DNA from: Xenophilus aerolatus
GTDB lineage: Bacteria > Pseudomonadota > Gammaproteobacteria > Burkholderiales > Burkholderiaceae_C
DNA length: 64,000 nucleotides
Direction: 5' to 3'
NCBI GenBank assembly: GCA_030418545.1
Contig: QAIB01000012.1
Coordinates: 1 to 64,000 of the forward strand
Shown here: piece by piece, positions 1 through 8,529 of the stretch
How the letters are laid out: each line of letters begins with the position of its first letter
Position numbering within the stretch: position 1 is the stretch's first letter
Translations under genes and position numbers: made by a program
Notes under the pieces: model-generated
Told to the model about the DNA's origin: nothing
The model's database searches: none
Seen by the model: the letters and a program-made list of their open reading frames with translations, nothing else

Positions 1-7
1 GCGGGGT

Positions 8-42
8 CTCGCTCGAACTCGCTTCGCTCAAACAATCGCGAG
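8..42 (+). repeat. Single-hairpin element with conserved loop, copy 1
   Basis: The arms CTCGC (8-12) and GCGAG (38-42) enclose a loop containing AACTCGCTTCGCTCAAACA. The same 19-base loop text, preceded by gcggggtc, occurs at 37967-38000 with different, self-complementary arms. The block begins at the window edge, so its left limit is unknown. Confidence 0.55.
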
Positions 43-98
43 CCCTGATCCGCCAGCCGCTGCGCTCCTCGGCGCATACAGAGGGGACCCAGGGTCAA

Positions 99-119
99 CA
101 AGGCTGCTGCGCAGCCTTG
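99..119. repeat. Perfect 9-bp hairpin
   Basis: CAAGGCTGC (99-107), a tgc loop and GCAGCCTTG (111-119) form a perfect stem. No clean T-run follows on either strand, so a Rho-independent terminator is not clear. It lies inside the repeat-rich gap. Confidence 0.5.
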
Positions 120-211
120 TCCTTCTTCGGTGTTCTTGCCAGGGCCGAGCGAAGCGATGGCCCGCCCGAAGTCCCTTCTGGATGCGCCTGCGACGTGGCG
201 CTGGCGGGGTG

Positions 212-304
212 GCAGCTGTGCCGCGTGCGGCAACAGCTGCTTCGTGAACTGACTCGCTGCAGCTGTTCGAGCGCAGCGCGAAGCGCGTAGCGAGTTCTGC
301 AGCG
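212..304 (+). repeat. Two-hairpin intergenic element, copy 1
   Basis: Hairpin A (212-240) pairs GCAGCTGT with ACAGCTGC around a GCCG/CGGC extension. After the linker ttcgtgaactgact, hairpin B (255-304, 50 nt) pairs CGCTGCAG (255-262) with CTGCAGCG (297-304). The loop of B holds overlapping gagcg/gcgaag/gcgtagcgag text. Three other copies are at 33438-33529 (reverse), 33707-33793 and 38215-38308. Their arm sequences differ but still pair. Confidence 0.75.
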
Positions 305-380
305 CACCCCGACAGCGTCGCGGCGCAGGTCGCCCGCAGCGAAGCGGAGGGTCGCAGCCAGCAGGGTCGCCTTTTCTTTG

Positions 381-414
381 CCTACTTTCTTTTGGCGAAG
401 CAAAAGAAAGTAGG
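381..414. repeat. Perfect 14-bp inverted repeat, hairpin with GCGAAG loop
   Basis: CCTACTTTCTTTTG (381-394), loop GCGAAG (395-400), CAAAAGAAAGTAGG (401-414): all 14 pairs match. Its AT-rich arms stand out from the GC-rich surroundings. From memory, similar CTACTTTCTTTTG palindromes are common in Comamonadaceae and Xanthomonadaceae genomes. Only one copy is present here. It could act as a bidirectional terminator or a protein-binding site. Confidence 0.75.
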
Positions 415-539
415 TGCGCCGCCGGGCGCACATCCCGGCTCCTGCGTCTCACCCCTGAGCAAGGCCCAAATTCATAAAGAAAAAGTGCCCCAAGCGCCCG
501 CCCGGCAACCACCACCCGCTATGGTTTCAATAGCAAACA

Positions 540-2057
540 CTACTGAAACGCCACCTCCGCAAAACTCCTCAACTTCCGACTGTGCAGTCGCCCCGACCCC
601 TGCGACCGCAACACCTCCACCGCCTTGATCCCGATCCGCAGATGCTGCTCCACCCGCTCCCGGTAGAAGTGGTTCGCCATCCCGGGCAGCTTGATCTCGC
701 CGTGCAGCGGCTTGTCGCTCACGCACAGCAAGGTGCCGTACGGCACGCGGAAGCGGAAGCCGTTGGCGGCGATGGTGGCGCTTTCCATGTCGAGCGCCAC
801 GGCGCGGCTCTGGCTGAAGCGGCGCTGCGGCTCGTTGTTGGGCAGCAGTTCCCAGTTGCGGTTGTCGGTGCTGGCCACGGTGCCGGTGCGCATGATGGTC
901 TTCAACTCGGCGCCCTGGCACTGCGTGACCTCGGCCACCGCCGCCTCCAGCGCCAGCTGGATCTCCGACAGGGCCGGGATCGGCACCCACAGCGGCAGCT
1001 CCTCGTCCAGCACATGGTCCTCGCGCACGTAGGCATGCGCCAGCACGTAGTCGCCCAGCTGCTGCGTGTTGCGCAGGCCCGCGCAGTGGCCCAGCATCAT
1101 CCAGGCATGCGGGCGCAGCACGGCGATGTGGTCGGTGATCGTCTTGGCGTTGGCCGGCCCGACGCCGATGTTGACCATGGTGATGCCGCTGCAGTCGGCC
1201 CGCACCAGGTGGTAGGCCGGCATCTGCGGCAGGCGACCCGGCGGCGTGCCCTGCATGGCATTGAGCGCGGCGGCGAAGCTGCCCATCGCCTCGGGCTGCA
1301 GGTTGTGGCGCCGCGTCACCACGTTGCCGGGCTCGATGAAGGCGATGTATTCGCTCGACTCGTCGGCCATCGCCTCGTGGCCCAGCCGCACGAACTCGTC
1401 GATGTAGAACTGGTAATTCGTGAAAAGCACGAAGTTCTGGTACCAGTCGGGCGCGGTGCCGGTGTAGTGGCGCAGGCGCTGCAGCGAATAGTCCACCCGC
1501 GCGGCCGTGAACAGCGCCAGCGGCTCGGCTTCGCCGGGCTGGGTGCGGTGCGTGCCGTTGGCGATGCCGTCGTCCATGGCGCCGAGGTCGGGCAGGTCGA
1601 ACACGTCGCGCATCAGCGCGCGGCGCTGCGGCGACATGGTGCCTTCGATGTGGTCGTTCTCGGCGAAGGAGAAATGCACCGGGATCGGCTGCGTGCTGGT
1701 GCCCACCTCGAGCTCGATCTGGTGGTTCTCGAGCAGCAGGCGGAACTGGTCGAGGTAGTAGCGCGCGAAGAGGTCCGGCCGCGTGAGCGTGGTCTCGTAG
1801 CGGCCCGGCCCGGCCACGAAGCCGTAGCTCAGCCCCGAATTGGCCGGCGTGGTGTGGCGCGACACCGTGTGCGTGTGCACCCGCACGAAGGGGTAGCAGG
1901 CCCGCACCCGGCCCGGCAGCGTCTCGCCGGCCACGAAGCGCTGCATCGAGTCGCGCAGGTGCGCCAGGCCGCCGTCGTAGATGCGCTGGACCTGCGCGAG
2001 GGCGGCAGCGGCGTCGGTGTAGCGGACGGGGGCGACGAAGGGCGGCATGTAGGGCAT
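540..2057 (-). CDS. amn: AMP nucleosidase
   Basis: Cytoplasmic enzyme that hydrolyses AMP to adenine and ribose 5-phosphate, draining the AMP pool. The product is 505 residues from the ATG at 2057 (MPYMPPF); an in-frame upstream start at 2084 would add nine residues. The N-terminal half is the AMP nucleosidase-specific domain. The C-terminal half is a purine nucleoside phosphorylase fold with MVNIGVGPANAKT, MMLGHCAGLR, a DMESAT motif and the terminal SDKPLHGEIKLPG segment typical of Amn. Length is close to that of E. coli Amn (484). It lies about 50 bp downstream of the glutathione reductase gene on the same strand and could share its transcript. Identity is well supported by continuous family motifs. 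Confidence 0.93.
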   Translation of the reverse strand: MPYMPPFVAPVRYTDAAAALAQVQRIYDGGLAHLRDSMQRFVAGETLPGRVRACYPFVRVHTHTVSRHTTPANSGLSYGFVAGPGRYETTLTRPDLFARYYLDQFRLLLENHQIELEVGTSTQPIPVHFSFAENDHIEGTMSPQRRALMRDVFDLPDLGAMDDGIANGTHRTQPGEAEPLALFTAARVDYSLQRLRHYTGTAPDWYQNFVLFTNYQFYIDEFVRLGHEAMADESSEYIAFIEPGNVVTRRHNLQPEAMGSFAAALNAMQGTPPGRLPQMPAYHLVRADCSGITMVNIGVGPANAKTITDHIAVLRPHAWMMLGHCAGLRNTQQLGDYVLAHAYVREDHVLDEELPLWVPIPALSEIQLALEAAVAEVTQCQGAELKTIMRTGTVASTDNRNWELLPNNEPQRRFSQSRAVALDMESATIAANGFRFRVPYGTLLCVSDKPLHGEIKLPGMANHFYRERVEQHLRIGIKAVEVLRSQGSGRLHSRKLRSFAEVAFQ

Positions 2058-2109
2058 GGCGGCATTGTGCAATGGGCATGCCACCCGCCCGTGACGGCCG
2101 GGCGGCGGC

Positions 2110-3468
2110 TCAGCCCGGCATCGGCTCGCGCATGGTCACGAACTCCTCGGCCGACGTGGGGTGGATGCCGATGGTGCCGTCGAAGTCGGCCTTGGTCGCG
2201 CCCGCACGCATGGCCACGGCAAAGCCCTGCACGATCTCGCCCGCTTCGGCGCCGACCATGTGCAGGCCCACCACGCGGTCGGTCTTGACGTCCACCACCA
2301 GCTTCATGAAGGTGCGTTCGCTTCGCCCCGACAAGGTGTGGCGCAGCGTCTTGAACTCGCTGCAGAAGATGCGGACCTTGCCGAAGCGCGCCCGCGCCGC
2401 GGCCTCGGTATAGCCGCAGGTGCCGACGTTGGGGTGGGTGAAGACCGCCGTCGGCACGTACTCGTAGTCCATGCGGCGGCGCCCTTGCGCGAACAGCCGG
2501 TCGACCACCACCATCGCCTCGGCCAGCGCCACCGGCGTGAGCGGCAGGCGCGTGGACACGTCGCCCACCGCCAGCACCGAGGGCACCGAGCTGCGGTACT
2601 GGTCGTCGACCACGATGGCGCCGCCCTCGTCGAGCGCGACGCCTGCGGCCTCCAGCCCCATGCCGGCGGTGTTGGGCCGCCGGCCGGTGGCGAAGAGCAC
2701 CGTGTCGGCCGCCAGCTGCTGGCCGCGCGAGAGCGTGACCAGCACACCCTCGCCGGTGCGGCGCAGCATCTCGACCTGCACGTTCAGCCGCAGGTCGATG
2801 CCGGTCTTGCCCATCTCCTGCGCGAGGAAGTGGCGCACGTCCTCGTCGAAGGTGTCGAGCACGTGCGCCTTGCGCTGCAGCAGCGTCACTTCGGCCCCCA
2901 GGCCGCGGAAGATGGAGGCGAACTCGCACGCGATGTAGCCGCCGCCCACCACCACCAGGCGGCGCGGGAACTCGGGCAGGTCGAACATGGCGTCCGACAC
3001 CACCCCGTGCTCGCGCCCGCCCACCTCGGGCACGAAGGGCATGCCGCCGGTGGCCACCAGGATGTGCTGCGCCGTGTGGCGCTGGCCGTCGACCTGCACC
3101 GTGTGGCCGTCGACCAGCTCGGCCCAGGACGGGATGAGCCGCACGCCCGCGCCGTCGAGCAGGCCCTGGTAGACGCCGTTGAGCCGGCGGATCTCCTGCG
3201 CGCGCTGCGCCTTCAGGCGTTGCCAGTCGAAGCGCGGCGCCTCGGGCAGCGTCCAGCCGTAGCCGGGCGCTTCGGCAAAGGACTCGGCATAGCCGGCCGC
3301 ATAGCTGTAGAGCTTCTTCGGGATGCAGCCCACGTTGACGCAGGTGCCGCCCAGTTCGGCGCACTCGGCCAGCGCGACGCGGGCGCCGCGCTGGGCCGCC
3401 ATGCGGGCCGCGCGCACGCCGCCGCTGCCGCCGCCGATGACGAAAAGGTCGAAGTCGTACTGAGGCAT
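2110..3468 (-). CDS. gor: Glutathione-disulfide reductase
   Basis: Cytoplasmic FAD flavoenzyme that reduces oxidised glutathione with NADPH. The 452-residue product starts at MPQYDF. It shows the FAD-binding GGGSGGVRAAR near residue 12, the redox-active disulfide Cys43/Cys48 in GGTCVNVGCIPKK, and a second dinucleotide fold at VVVGGGYIACEFA. It also has the ATGRRPNT motif, the VGDVS FAD segment near residue 301 and the C-terminal catalytic HPTSAEE around His436. The open frame extends well upstream without homology, so the ATG at 3468 is preferred. It is divergent from a decayed PEP-synthase-like gene and upstream of amn on the same strand. Other class I pyridine-nucleotide disulfide oxidoreductases are possible, but the CVNVGC motif and length fit Gor best. 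Confidence 0.93.
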   Translation of the reverse strand: MPQYDFDLFVIGGGSGGVRAARMAAQRGARVALAECAELGGTCVNVGCIPKKLYSYAAGYAESFAEAPGYGWTLPEAPRFDWQRLKAQRAQEIRRLNGVYQGLLDGAGVRLIPSWAELVDGHTVQVDGQRHTAQHILVATGGMPFVPEVGGREHGVVSDAMFDLPEFPRRLVVVGGGYIACEFASIFRGLGAEVTLLQRKAHVLDTFDEDVRHFLAQEMGKTGIDLRLNVQVEMLRRTGEGVLVTLSRGQQLAADTVLFATGRRPNTAGMGLEAAGVALDEGGAIVVDDQYRSSVPSVLAVGDVSTRLPLTPVALAEAMVVVDRLFAQGRRRMDYEYVPTAVFTHPNVGTCGYTEAAARARFGKVRIFCSEFKTLRHTLSGRSERTFMKLVVDVKTDRVVGLHMVGAEAGEIVQGFAVAMRAGATKADFDGTIGIHPTSAEEFVTMREPMPG

Positions 3469-3549
3469 GTCCAGGGTCTCCGCGGGTCGGCCCGCCGGCG
3501 CACTGTAGCCGCCCGCGCGCCCGGCCGCGGCGCCGCTACAGTCGCCGCC

Positions 3550-4538
3550 ATGCTGCTCCGCCCTGCCCTTCTCGCCGCCCTGGCCCTGCTGGCATTCGCC
3601 CCCTTGGGCACCTCGGCCCAGCTCGCGCGCAAGCCCTCGTTCTACGATCGGCAGGCCGGTACCGCCGCCGCGCCGCAGGGCACGCCGGGCGTGGGCGAAC
3701 TGCCCGCGCTGGCCAGCCGGGCCGACTTCGACCGGCTGGCGCGCGTCTACGACGCCGGCACGCCGCTGGAACTGCCGCATGCGCTCTTCGTAATCGACCG
3801 CCGCGCCGCGCCGGCGCGCATGCACTTCGTCAACACGCCGCGCTACGCCCTGCACGAACGCTTCGTTCGCGACACCCGCCTGCTGCGCGAGGCCGGCCGC
3901 GCCGCGCTCAACCGCAACTACCGCGCCCCCGACCGGCGCTTCGTCTTCGGCACCCCGGGCTGGCAGGCGGCCGCCAACACCTTCAGCTACGAATTCTGGG
4001 AAGGCGACCGGCTGACGCCCGAGCTGCTCGCGCTGACGCAGCGCACGCTGGCCGCGACCTTCTACGCGCCGGTGCGCTTCAAGGCCAACTCGACGCAGCA
4101 GGAGGCCGTGGCGCAGGCGGCCGGCATCGAGGCGCTGACGCAGGCGGCGCTGATCCAGGACCAGCCCTACCTGCCGATGAACCGCGGCCGGGCCGTCGGG
4201 CGGCTGCGCATCGTCCCGTCGGTCGACGCGGCGCGCGACCTGGCGCCGACCGACATCGTGGTGCTGCGCGAGGTGCCGATCAGCCTGCCGCCGGTCGCGG
4301 GCGTGCTGACCGAGCGGCCCTCGACGGTGCTCTCGCACGTCAACCTGCTGGCCAAGGGCTGGGGCATTCCCAACGCCTACGTGCGCGATGCCGCGCAGGC
4401 CCTGGCGCGCTGGGACGGCCAGTGGGTGCAAAGCGCGCCTTCGGCGGCCGCGACCAGGACATCGAATGGGCGGTGCGGGGCGAACGGCTCGTGATCCTGC
4501 AGGCGCGACCTTTCGTCACCGCGCCGTCCAGGCCCTGA
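3550..4538 (+). pseudogene. Decayed PEP synthase-like gene (swivel domain kept, ATP-grasp domain lost)
   Basis: The open frame from ATG 3550 to the stop at 4494 gives a signal-peptide-like N-terminus and then a conserved region rich in FVNTPRYALHERF, TFSYEFWEGDRLTP and FKANST. It continues into a PEP-utilising mobile domain with LTERPSTVLSHVNLLAKGWG, where the active-site His is expected. After RWDGQWVQ the frame turns to unrelated sequence. From about 4433 the other frame reads KRAFGGRDQDIEWAVRGERL and then VILQARPF, ending at TGA 4536-4538. That is the C-terminal signature of the PPDK nucleotide-binding domain. The coding text between the two is missing, so an internal deletion with frame change is inferred. 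The remnant should not phosphorylate pyruvate. Confidence 0.8.
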
Positions 4539-4555
4539 AAAGCCGAAGTGCGATC

Positions 4556-4589
4556 GGCCTGCGCCGCCCGACGGACGGGCGCCGCGGCC
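4556..4589. terminator. Possible bidirectional terminator between convergent genes
   Basis: GC-rich dyad with core CGCCCG/CGGGCG around acgga and outer GGCC/GGCC arms. It lies in the 75-bp gap between the pseudogene and the convergent dctM gene. No strong T-run follows, so this is a weak call. Confidence 0.3.
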
Positions 4590-4613
4590 GAATTCGTCAC
4601 ATCCGTTACCCAT

Positions 4614-6614
4614 TCATTTGTAGAGCAGCTGCGGTAGCCACAAGCCGATCTGCGGCCAGATGTAGAGCAACACGATCGCGAGGATCTGGATGCCCATGAA
4701 GGGCAGCATGCCCAGGAAGATCTGGTTGAGGGTGACGTGCGGCGGGCTCACGCCCTTGAGGTAGAAGGCCGCCATCGCGACCGGCGGCGAGAGGAAGGCG
4801 GTCTGCAGGTTGAGCGCGACCAGCAGTCCGAAGAAGAGCGGGTCGACGCCGAAGTTGTCCAGCAAAGGGATGAAGATGGGCATGAAGATCACGATGATCT
4901 CGGTCCACTCCAGCGGCCAGCCCAGGAGGAAGATGATGACCTGGCTCAGCAGCAGGAACTGCACCTGGCTCAGGTTCATCGACATCACCCACTCCTCCAC
5001 CAGCTGCTGGCCGCCCAGCAGCGCGAAGGCGGCCGAGAAGATGGCCGAGCCGACGAAGAGCCAGCACACCATGGCCGAGGTCTTGGCCGTGAGGAAGACC
5101 GATTCCTTGAGCACCGCGAGGTTGAGCCGCCGGTACGCCGCCGCCAGCAGCATGCCGCCCAGCGCGCCCATGGCCGCCGCCTCGGTGGGGGTGGCCAGCC
5201 CCAGCACGATGGAGCCCAGCACCGCGAGGATGAGCAGCATCAACGGGAAGAAGGACGCCAGCAGCATCTTGAAGATCTCGAGCCGCGCGAAGCTGGCGAA
5301 CAGGTAGAACAGCACCGTCAGGCAACCCAGCACCGAGAACACCACCCACCACCAGGTGGGGGCGGGGCGCGTGCCTGCTTCCGCCACGGGTGCGGCCTCG
5401 TCCGCTGCGGCCGCCGCAGGCGCCGGGGCGGCGCGCTCGGCCCCAGGCGGCTCGGCCAGGGCGCTGCCGCCCGCAGACGACGCCGGCGGCGGCTGCAGCC
5501 CGCCCTCCTGCGGTGGCTCGGCCAGGCCGCCGTCCTGCGGAGGCTCCTGAAGGCCGCCCTCGGCCGACGGCTCCTGCAACCCGCCGGACCGGGGCGGCTC
5601 CGCGAGGCCACCGCTGCCGTCGGCGGCACTGCCGGCGCGCTCGGCACCGATCTCCTGGATCTCGTAGCGCTCCTGCGCCGGCGCCGTGGTCACCGCGCGC
5701 CAGCTGCCCGCAGCCAGCAGCACGAACACCAGTGCCGGCAGCGCCAGGATGAAACTCTGGCGCGCGATGTAGCCGATCGGCACCTCGGCGTTGCGCCGGC
5801 CCTTCATCAGCCGCAGCAGTGCGTTGGCCTGCGGGCTGTCGGCCAGGCGTTCGGTCAGCGGCGGCAGCGGCACGCGCCGCGCCTCGGCGGACAGGGGCGG
5901 CGCCCACTGCGGCTTGAGCCAGGCGATGAGGATCACGTACAGGATGTAGAGCGTGGCCAGCATCAGCCCTGGGAAGAAGGCGCCCGCATACAGCTGCACC
6001 ACCGAGACGCCGGCCGTCGCGCCGTACACGATCAGCAGCACCGACGGCGGGATCAGGATGCCCAGGCAGCCACCCGCGGTGATGGCGCCGGCGGCCAGCG
6101 GCACGCTGTAGCCGCCGCGCAGCATCGCCGGCAGCGCCAGCAGCCCCATCAGCGTGACCACGGCGCCGACGATGCCGGTGGCGGTCGCGAAGATCGTGCA
6201 GGTGACCAGCGTGGCCACGGCCAGCGCGCCGGGCAAGCGCGCCATCGCCAGGTGCAGGCTGCGGAACAGCGACTCGATGAGATTGGCCCGCTCCACCAGG
6301 TAGCCCATGAAGACGAACAGCGGGATGGCGATGAGCACGTCGTTGGCCATCGTCTTGTAGGCCGACTGCACCATGAGGTCGAGCGTGCGCGTGGTGTCGC
6401 GCTCGTAGGCCAGCCAGGTGAAGAGCATGCCCATGCCCATGAGCGTGAAGGCGGTGGGAAAGCCCAGCATGATCGCCACCACCACCAGCGAGAGCATCAG
6501 GAGGCCCAGGTGCCCGTTGGTGATGGTGTCGGCGCGCAGCAGCACGGTGGCGGCCAGCACCACGATCAGCGCCATGAAGGACAGGCCGAACCAGAGTTCC
6601 TTTCGGATGTTCAT
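4614..6614 (-). CDS. dctM: TRAP transporter large permease (DctM) with an inserted nonapeptide-repeat loop
   Basis: Inner-membrane large subunit of a TRAP transporter, which drives solute uptake with an ion gradient. The 666-residue protein has many hydrophobic helices and DctM-type stretches such as AIPLFVFMGYLVERA, TATGIVGAVVTLMG, GGCLGILIPPSVLLIVYG, LATPTEAAAMGALG and FLSPPVAMAAFYLKG. Residues about 305-420, between a membrane helix ending near 304 and the next starting near 421, are an unusual hydrophilic insertion. It contains five tandem nonapeptides of the GGLQEPPQD type and an Ala/Pro-rich tail, which makes the protein much longer than classic DctM (about 425). The start overlaps the dctQ stop by four bases. 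It probably cotranscribes with dctP and dctQ. The substrate cannot be read from sequence; an organic acid is likely. Confidence 0.9.
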   Translation of the reverse strand: MNIRKELWFGLSFMALIVVLAATVLLRADTITNGHLGLLMLSLVVVAIMLGFPTAFTLMGMGMLFTWLAYERDTTRTLDLMVQSAYKTMANDVLIAIPLFVFMGYLVERANLIESLFRSLHLAMARLPGALAVATLVTCTIFATATGIVGAVVTLMGLLALPAMLRGGYSVPLAAGAITAGGCLGILIPPSVLLIVYGATAGVSVVQLYAGAFFPGLMLATLYILYVILIAWLKPQWAPPLSAEARRVPLPPLTERLADSPQANALLRLMKGRRNAEVPIGYIARQSFILALPALVFVLLAAGSWRAVTTAPAQERYEIQEIGAERAGSAADGSGGLAEPPRSGGLQEPSAEGGLQEPPQDGGLAEPPQEGGLQPPPASSAGGSALAEPPGAERAAPAPAAAAADEAAPVAEAGTRPAPTWWWVVFSVLGCLTVLFYLFASFARLEIFKMLLASFFPLMLLILAVLGSIVLGLATPTEAAAMGALGGMLLAAAYRRLNLAVLKESVFLTAKTSAMVCWLFVGSAIFSAAFALLGGQQLVEEWVMSMNLSQVQFLLLSQVIIFLLGWPLEWTEIIVIFMPIFIPLLDNFGVDPLFFGLLVALNLQTAFLSPPVAMAAFYLKGVSPPHVTLNQIFLGMLPFMGIQILAIVLLYIWPQIGLWLPQLLYK
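5478..5612 (-). repeat. Five tandem nonapeptide-coding repeats inside dctM
   Basis: Residues 335-379 read GGLAEPPRS, GGLQEPSAE, GGLQEPPQD, GGLAEPPQE, GGLQPPPAS: five consecutive 27-bp units. The units differ at silent and coding positions, so this is not a very recent slippage product. The segment lies in an extramembrane loop of the permease. Confidence 0.85.
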
Positions 6615-7234
6615 GGTGCGCGCCTCTCCTGGGCCACGACCACCGCGTCGAGTGCGGCGATGTCGGCGTCCTTCACGTGCACCATCTCCTTGAGCTTGTC
6701 GACGTCGACCTCCTGCACGTCGTCCTCGCGCGAGGGCCAGGCGCCGCGCTGGATGCACTGCACGCAGCGGATGATCTCGACGATGCCCTGCAGCAGCAGC
6801 GTGACGCCGGCCAGCGGGATCACGTACTTGAAGGGGTAGAGCGGCAGCGGGTCGGCCGAGAAGGTGGTTTCGCGGATCGCCAGCGACTCGCCCGCGTAGA
6901 TCCACCCTGCCCACGTCAGCGCGACGATGCCGGGAAGGAAGAACACGATGTAGAGCACGAGGTCGACGATGGCCTGCGTGCGCGGCTGGAAGAAGCCGTA
7001 CAGCACGTCGCCGCGCACGTGGCCGTTCTTGGCGAGCGTGTAGGCCCCGGCGGTCATGAACAGGGTGCCGTAGAGCATGATCTGCGCGTCGAGCACCCAG
7101 GCATGGGGCCGGTTGAGCACGTAGCGCGAGAACACCTCCCAGCTGATCAGCAGCGTGAGCAGCAGGGCGCACCAGGCGAAGGTCTTGCCGATCCAGGTCG
7201 AGAGCCGGTCGACCCCGAGGAGAAAGGACTGCAT
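6611..7234 (-). CDS. dctQ: TRAP transporter small permease (DctQ)
   Basis: Small inner-membrane subunit that partners with DctM in TRAP uptake. The 207-residue product starts at MQSFLLGVDR. Its four hydrophobic segments include FAWCALLLTLLISWEVFSRY, which carries the family-typical EVFSRY turn, then LFMTAGAYTLAKNGHVRGDV, VLYIVFFLPGIVALTW and YVIPLAGVTLLLQGIVEIIRC. The C-terminal 40 residues are charged and longer than in minimal DctQ. An AGGAG sits a few bases before the ATG. The stop overlaps the dctM start as ATGA, indicating translational coupling. The dctP gene is about 110 bp upstream on the same strand. Confidence 0.9.
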   Translation of the reverse strand: MQSFLLGVDRLSTWIGKTFAWCALLLTLLISWEVFSRYVLNRPHAWVLDAQIMLYGTLFMTAGAYTLAKNGHVRGDVLYGFFQPRTQAIVDLVLYIVFFLPGIVALTWAGWIYAGESLAIRETTFSADPLPLYPFKYVIPLAGVTLLLQGIVEIIRCVQCIQRGAWPSREDDVQEVDVDKLKEMVHVKDADIAALDAVVVAQERRAP

Positions 7235-7346
7235 GGCAGGCAGGCCGCACGCGCGGCCGGTGAAGGACACGACCAGGAGGGCCGCACCACGGGCGCGGGC
7301 CCTCCCCCGATCGGCGCTGGGCGCCGCGCCTGAGGGCCTCGGGGCC

Positions 7347-8465
7347 TCAGGTCTTCTTCGCCTGCCGCGAGAAGTAGTGGTTGTAGGCCATCTTGAAGTC
7401 GACCGAGTAGTCGTTCTGCCACTGGCCCGCACGCTCGGCGAAAGCGCGCTGCGAGTCGAGCACTTTCTTGAACATCGGGTTCTCGGCCGACTTCTTGGCG
7501 ATCGTCTTGTCCCAGGACGCGAGCTGCGCGCGCAGGATGGCGTCGGGCGTCTTGTAGAACTTGATGCCGGACTTCTTCAGGTCCTCGTAGTCCTTCGAAT
7601 TGCGGTCGATCGCCTTCCAGCTCATGTCCGCGCTCGAGGCCTCGGTCGCGTACTCGATCACCGCGCGCAGTTCGGCCGGCAGCGCCTTCACCTTCGGGCC
7701 GTTGAACAGCACCTCGAACTGCTCGCCGCTCTGGTGGAAGCTCTGCAGCATGCAGTTCTTGGCCACGTCGGGAAAGCCCAGCACCTTGTCGCTGGAGGCG
7801 TTGTTGAACTCGGCCGCGTCGATCAGGCCGCGGTCCAGCGCAGGCACGATCTCGCCGCCGGGCAGGGGGTTCACGGCCGCGCCCATGTCGGTGAACACGT
7901 CCACCGCCAGGCCCACGGTGCGGAATTTCAGGCCCTTCATGTCGTCGGCCTTGGCGACCGGCTTCTTGAACCAGCCCAGCGGCTGCGTGGGCATGGGCCC
8001 GTAGAGGTACGACACCACGTCGAGGTTGAGGCTCTTGTAGACCTCTTCCAGCAGCGCCTTGCCACCGCCGTACTTGTGCCACGAGAGGATCATGTTGGCG
8101 TCCATGCCGAAGGCCGGACCCGAGCCCCAGAGCGCCAGCGCCGAGTTCTTGCCGTACCAGTACGCGATCACGCCGTGGCCGCCATCGAGCGTGCCCTTGG
8201 CCACCGCGTCGAGCAGCTGGAACGCGGGCACCACCGAGCCGGCCGGCAGCACCTCGATCTTCAGCCGGTTGCCGGCCATGTCGTTGACCTTCTTGGCGAA
8301 GTCCTGCGCGTACTCGTGGAAGATGTCCTTGGCCGGCCAGGTGCTCTGGAAGCGCAGGTTGGTGGTCTGCGCCATGCTGACCATGGGCGCCGACATGGCG
8401 CCGGCGGCCACCGCCGCGCCCTTGAGCAACCCGCGGCGGCGGGTCGAGGTCTTGCTGTCTGTCAT
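7347..8465 (-). CDS. dctP: TRAP transporter periplasmic solute-binding protein (DctP), Tat-type signal
   Basis: Periplasmic receptor that hands solute to the DctQM permease. The 372-residue product starts at MTDSKTSTRRRGLLKG. The twin-arginine-like STRRRGLLKGAAVAAGAMSA signal suggests Tat export, a feature of a subset of TRAP receptors. The mature part has LRFQSTWPAKDIFHEYAQDF, VLPAGSVVPAFQLLDAV, a GLKFRTVG segment near the conserved ligand Arg, and GGEIVPALDRGLIDAAEFNN. These match the TRAP family, including subgroups that bind 2-oxo or mandelate-like acids. The upstream in-frame start at 8528 adds residues with no signal character. It heads a dctP-dctQ-dctM operon. The exact ligand is not deducible. 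Confidence 0.92.
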   Translation of the reverse strand: MTDSKTSTRRRGLLKGAAVAAGAMSAPMVSMAQTTNLRFQSTWPAKDIFHEYAQDFAKKVNDMAGNRLKIEVLPAGSVVPAFQLLDAVAKGTLDGGHGVIAYWYGKNSALALWGSGPAFGMDANMILSWHKYGGGKALLEEVYKSLNLDVVSYLYGPMPTQPLGWFKKPVAKADDMKGLKFRTVGLAVDVFTDMGAAVNPLPGGEIVPALDRGLIDAAEFNNASSDKVLGFPDVAKNCMLQSFHQSGEQFEVLFNGPKVKALPAELRAVIEYATEASSADMSWKAIDRNSKDYEDLKKSGIKFYKTPDAILRAQLASWDKTIAKKSAENPMFKKVLDSQRAFAERAGQWQNDYSVDFKMAYNHYFSRQAKKT

Positions 8466-8529
8466 CCGTCTTGTCTCCGTCTGGTTGGTTGCGTCTTTCT
8501 CTTCCGTGGCCGGCGGGCCGGCGCGCACA

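Larger units (their letters stand above)
1..539. other. Gene-free repeat-rich intergenic block at the left window edge
   Basis: No credible gene is seen here. The short open frames on either strand lack family resemblance and run through palindromes. The block holds a single-loop hairpin (8-42), a 9-bp perfect hairpin (99-119), a two-hairpin element (212-304) and a 14-bp perfect hairpin (381-414). The phrase gctgcgctcctcggc near 59-73 recurs next to related repeats around 33540, suggesting that larger mosaic repeat blocks are shared between intergenic regions. It lies downstream of the amn gene, which ends at 540. Confidence 0.7.

Noticed and set aside
95-628. Short open frames on both strands in the first 630 bases
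   Set aside because: They run through palindromic repeats, have biased high-GC composition and show no family resemblance.
582-2288. Long open frame on the plus strand opposite amn
   Set aside because: Antisense shadow of a well-recognised gene in GC-rich DNA. The translation is His/Arg/Gln-rich without domains.
4737-6839. 700-residue open frame opposite dctM
   Set aside because: Antisense shadow of dctM/dctQ. Its low-complexity His/Gln/Arg text is the mirror of membrane-helix codons.
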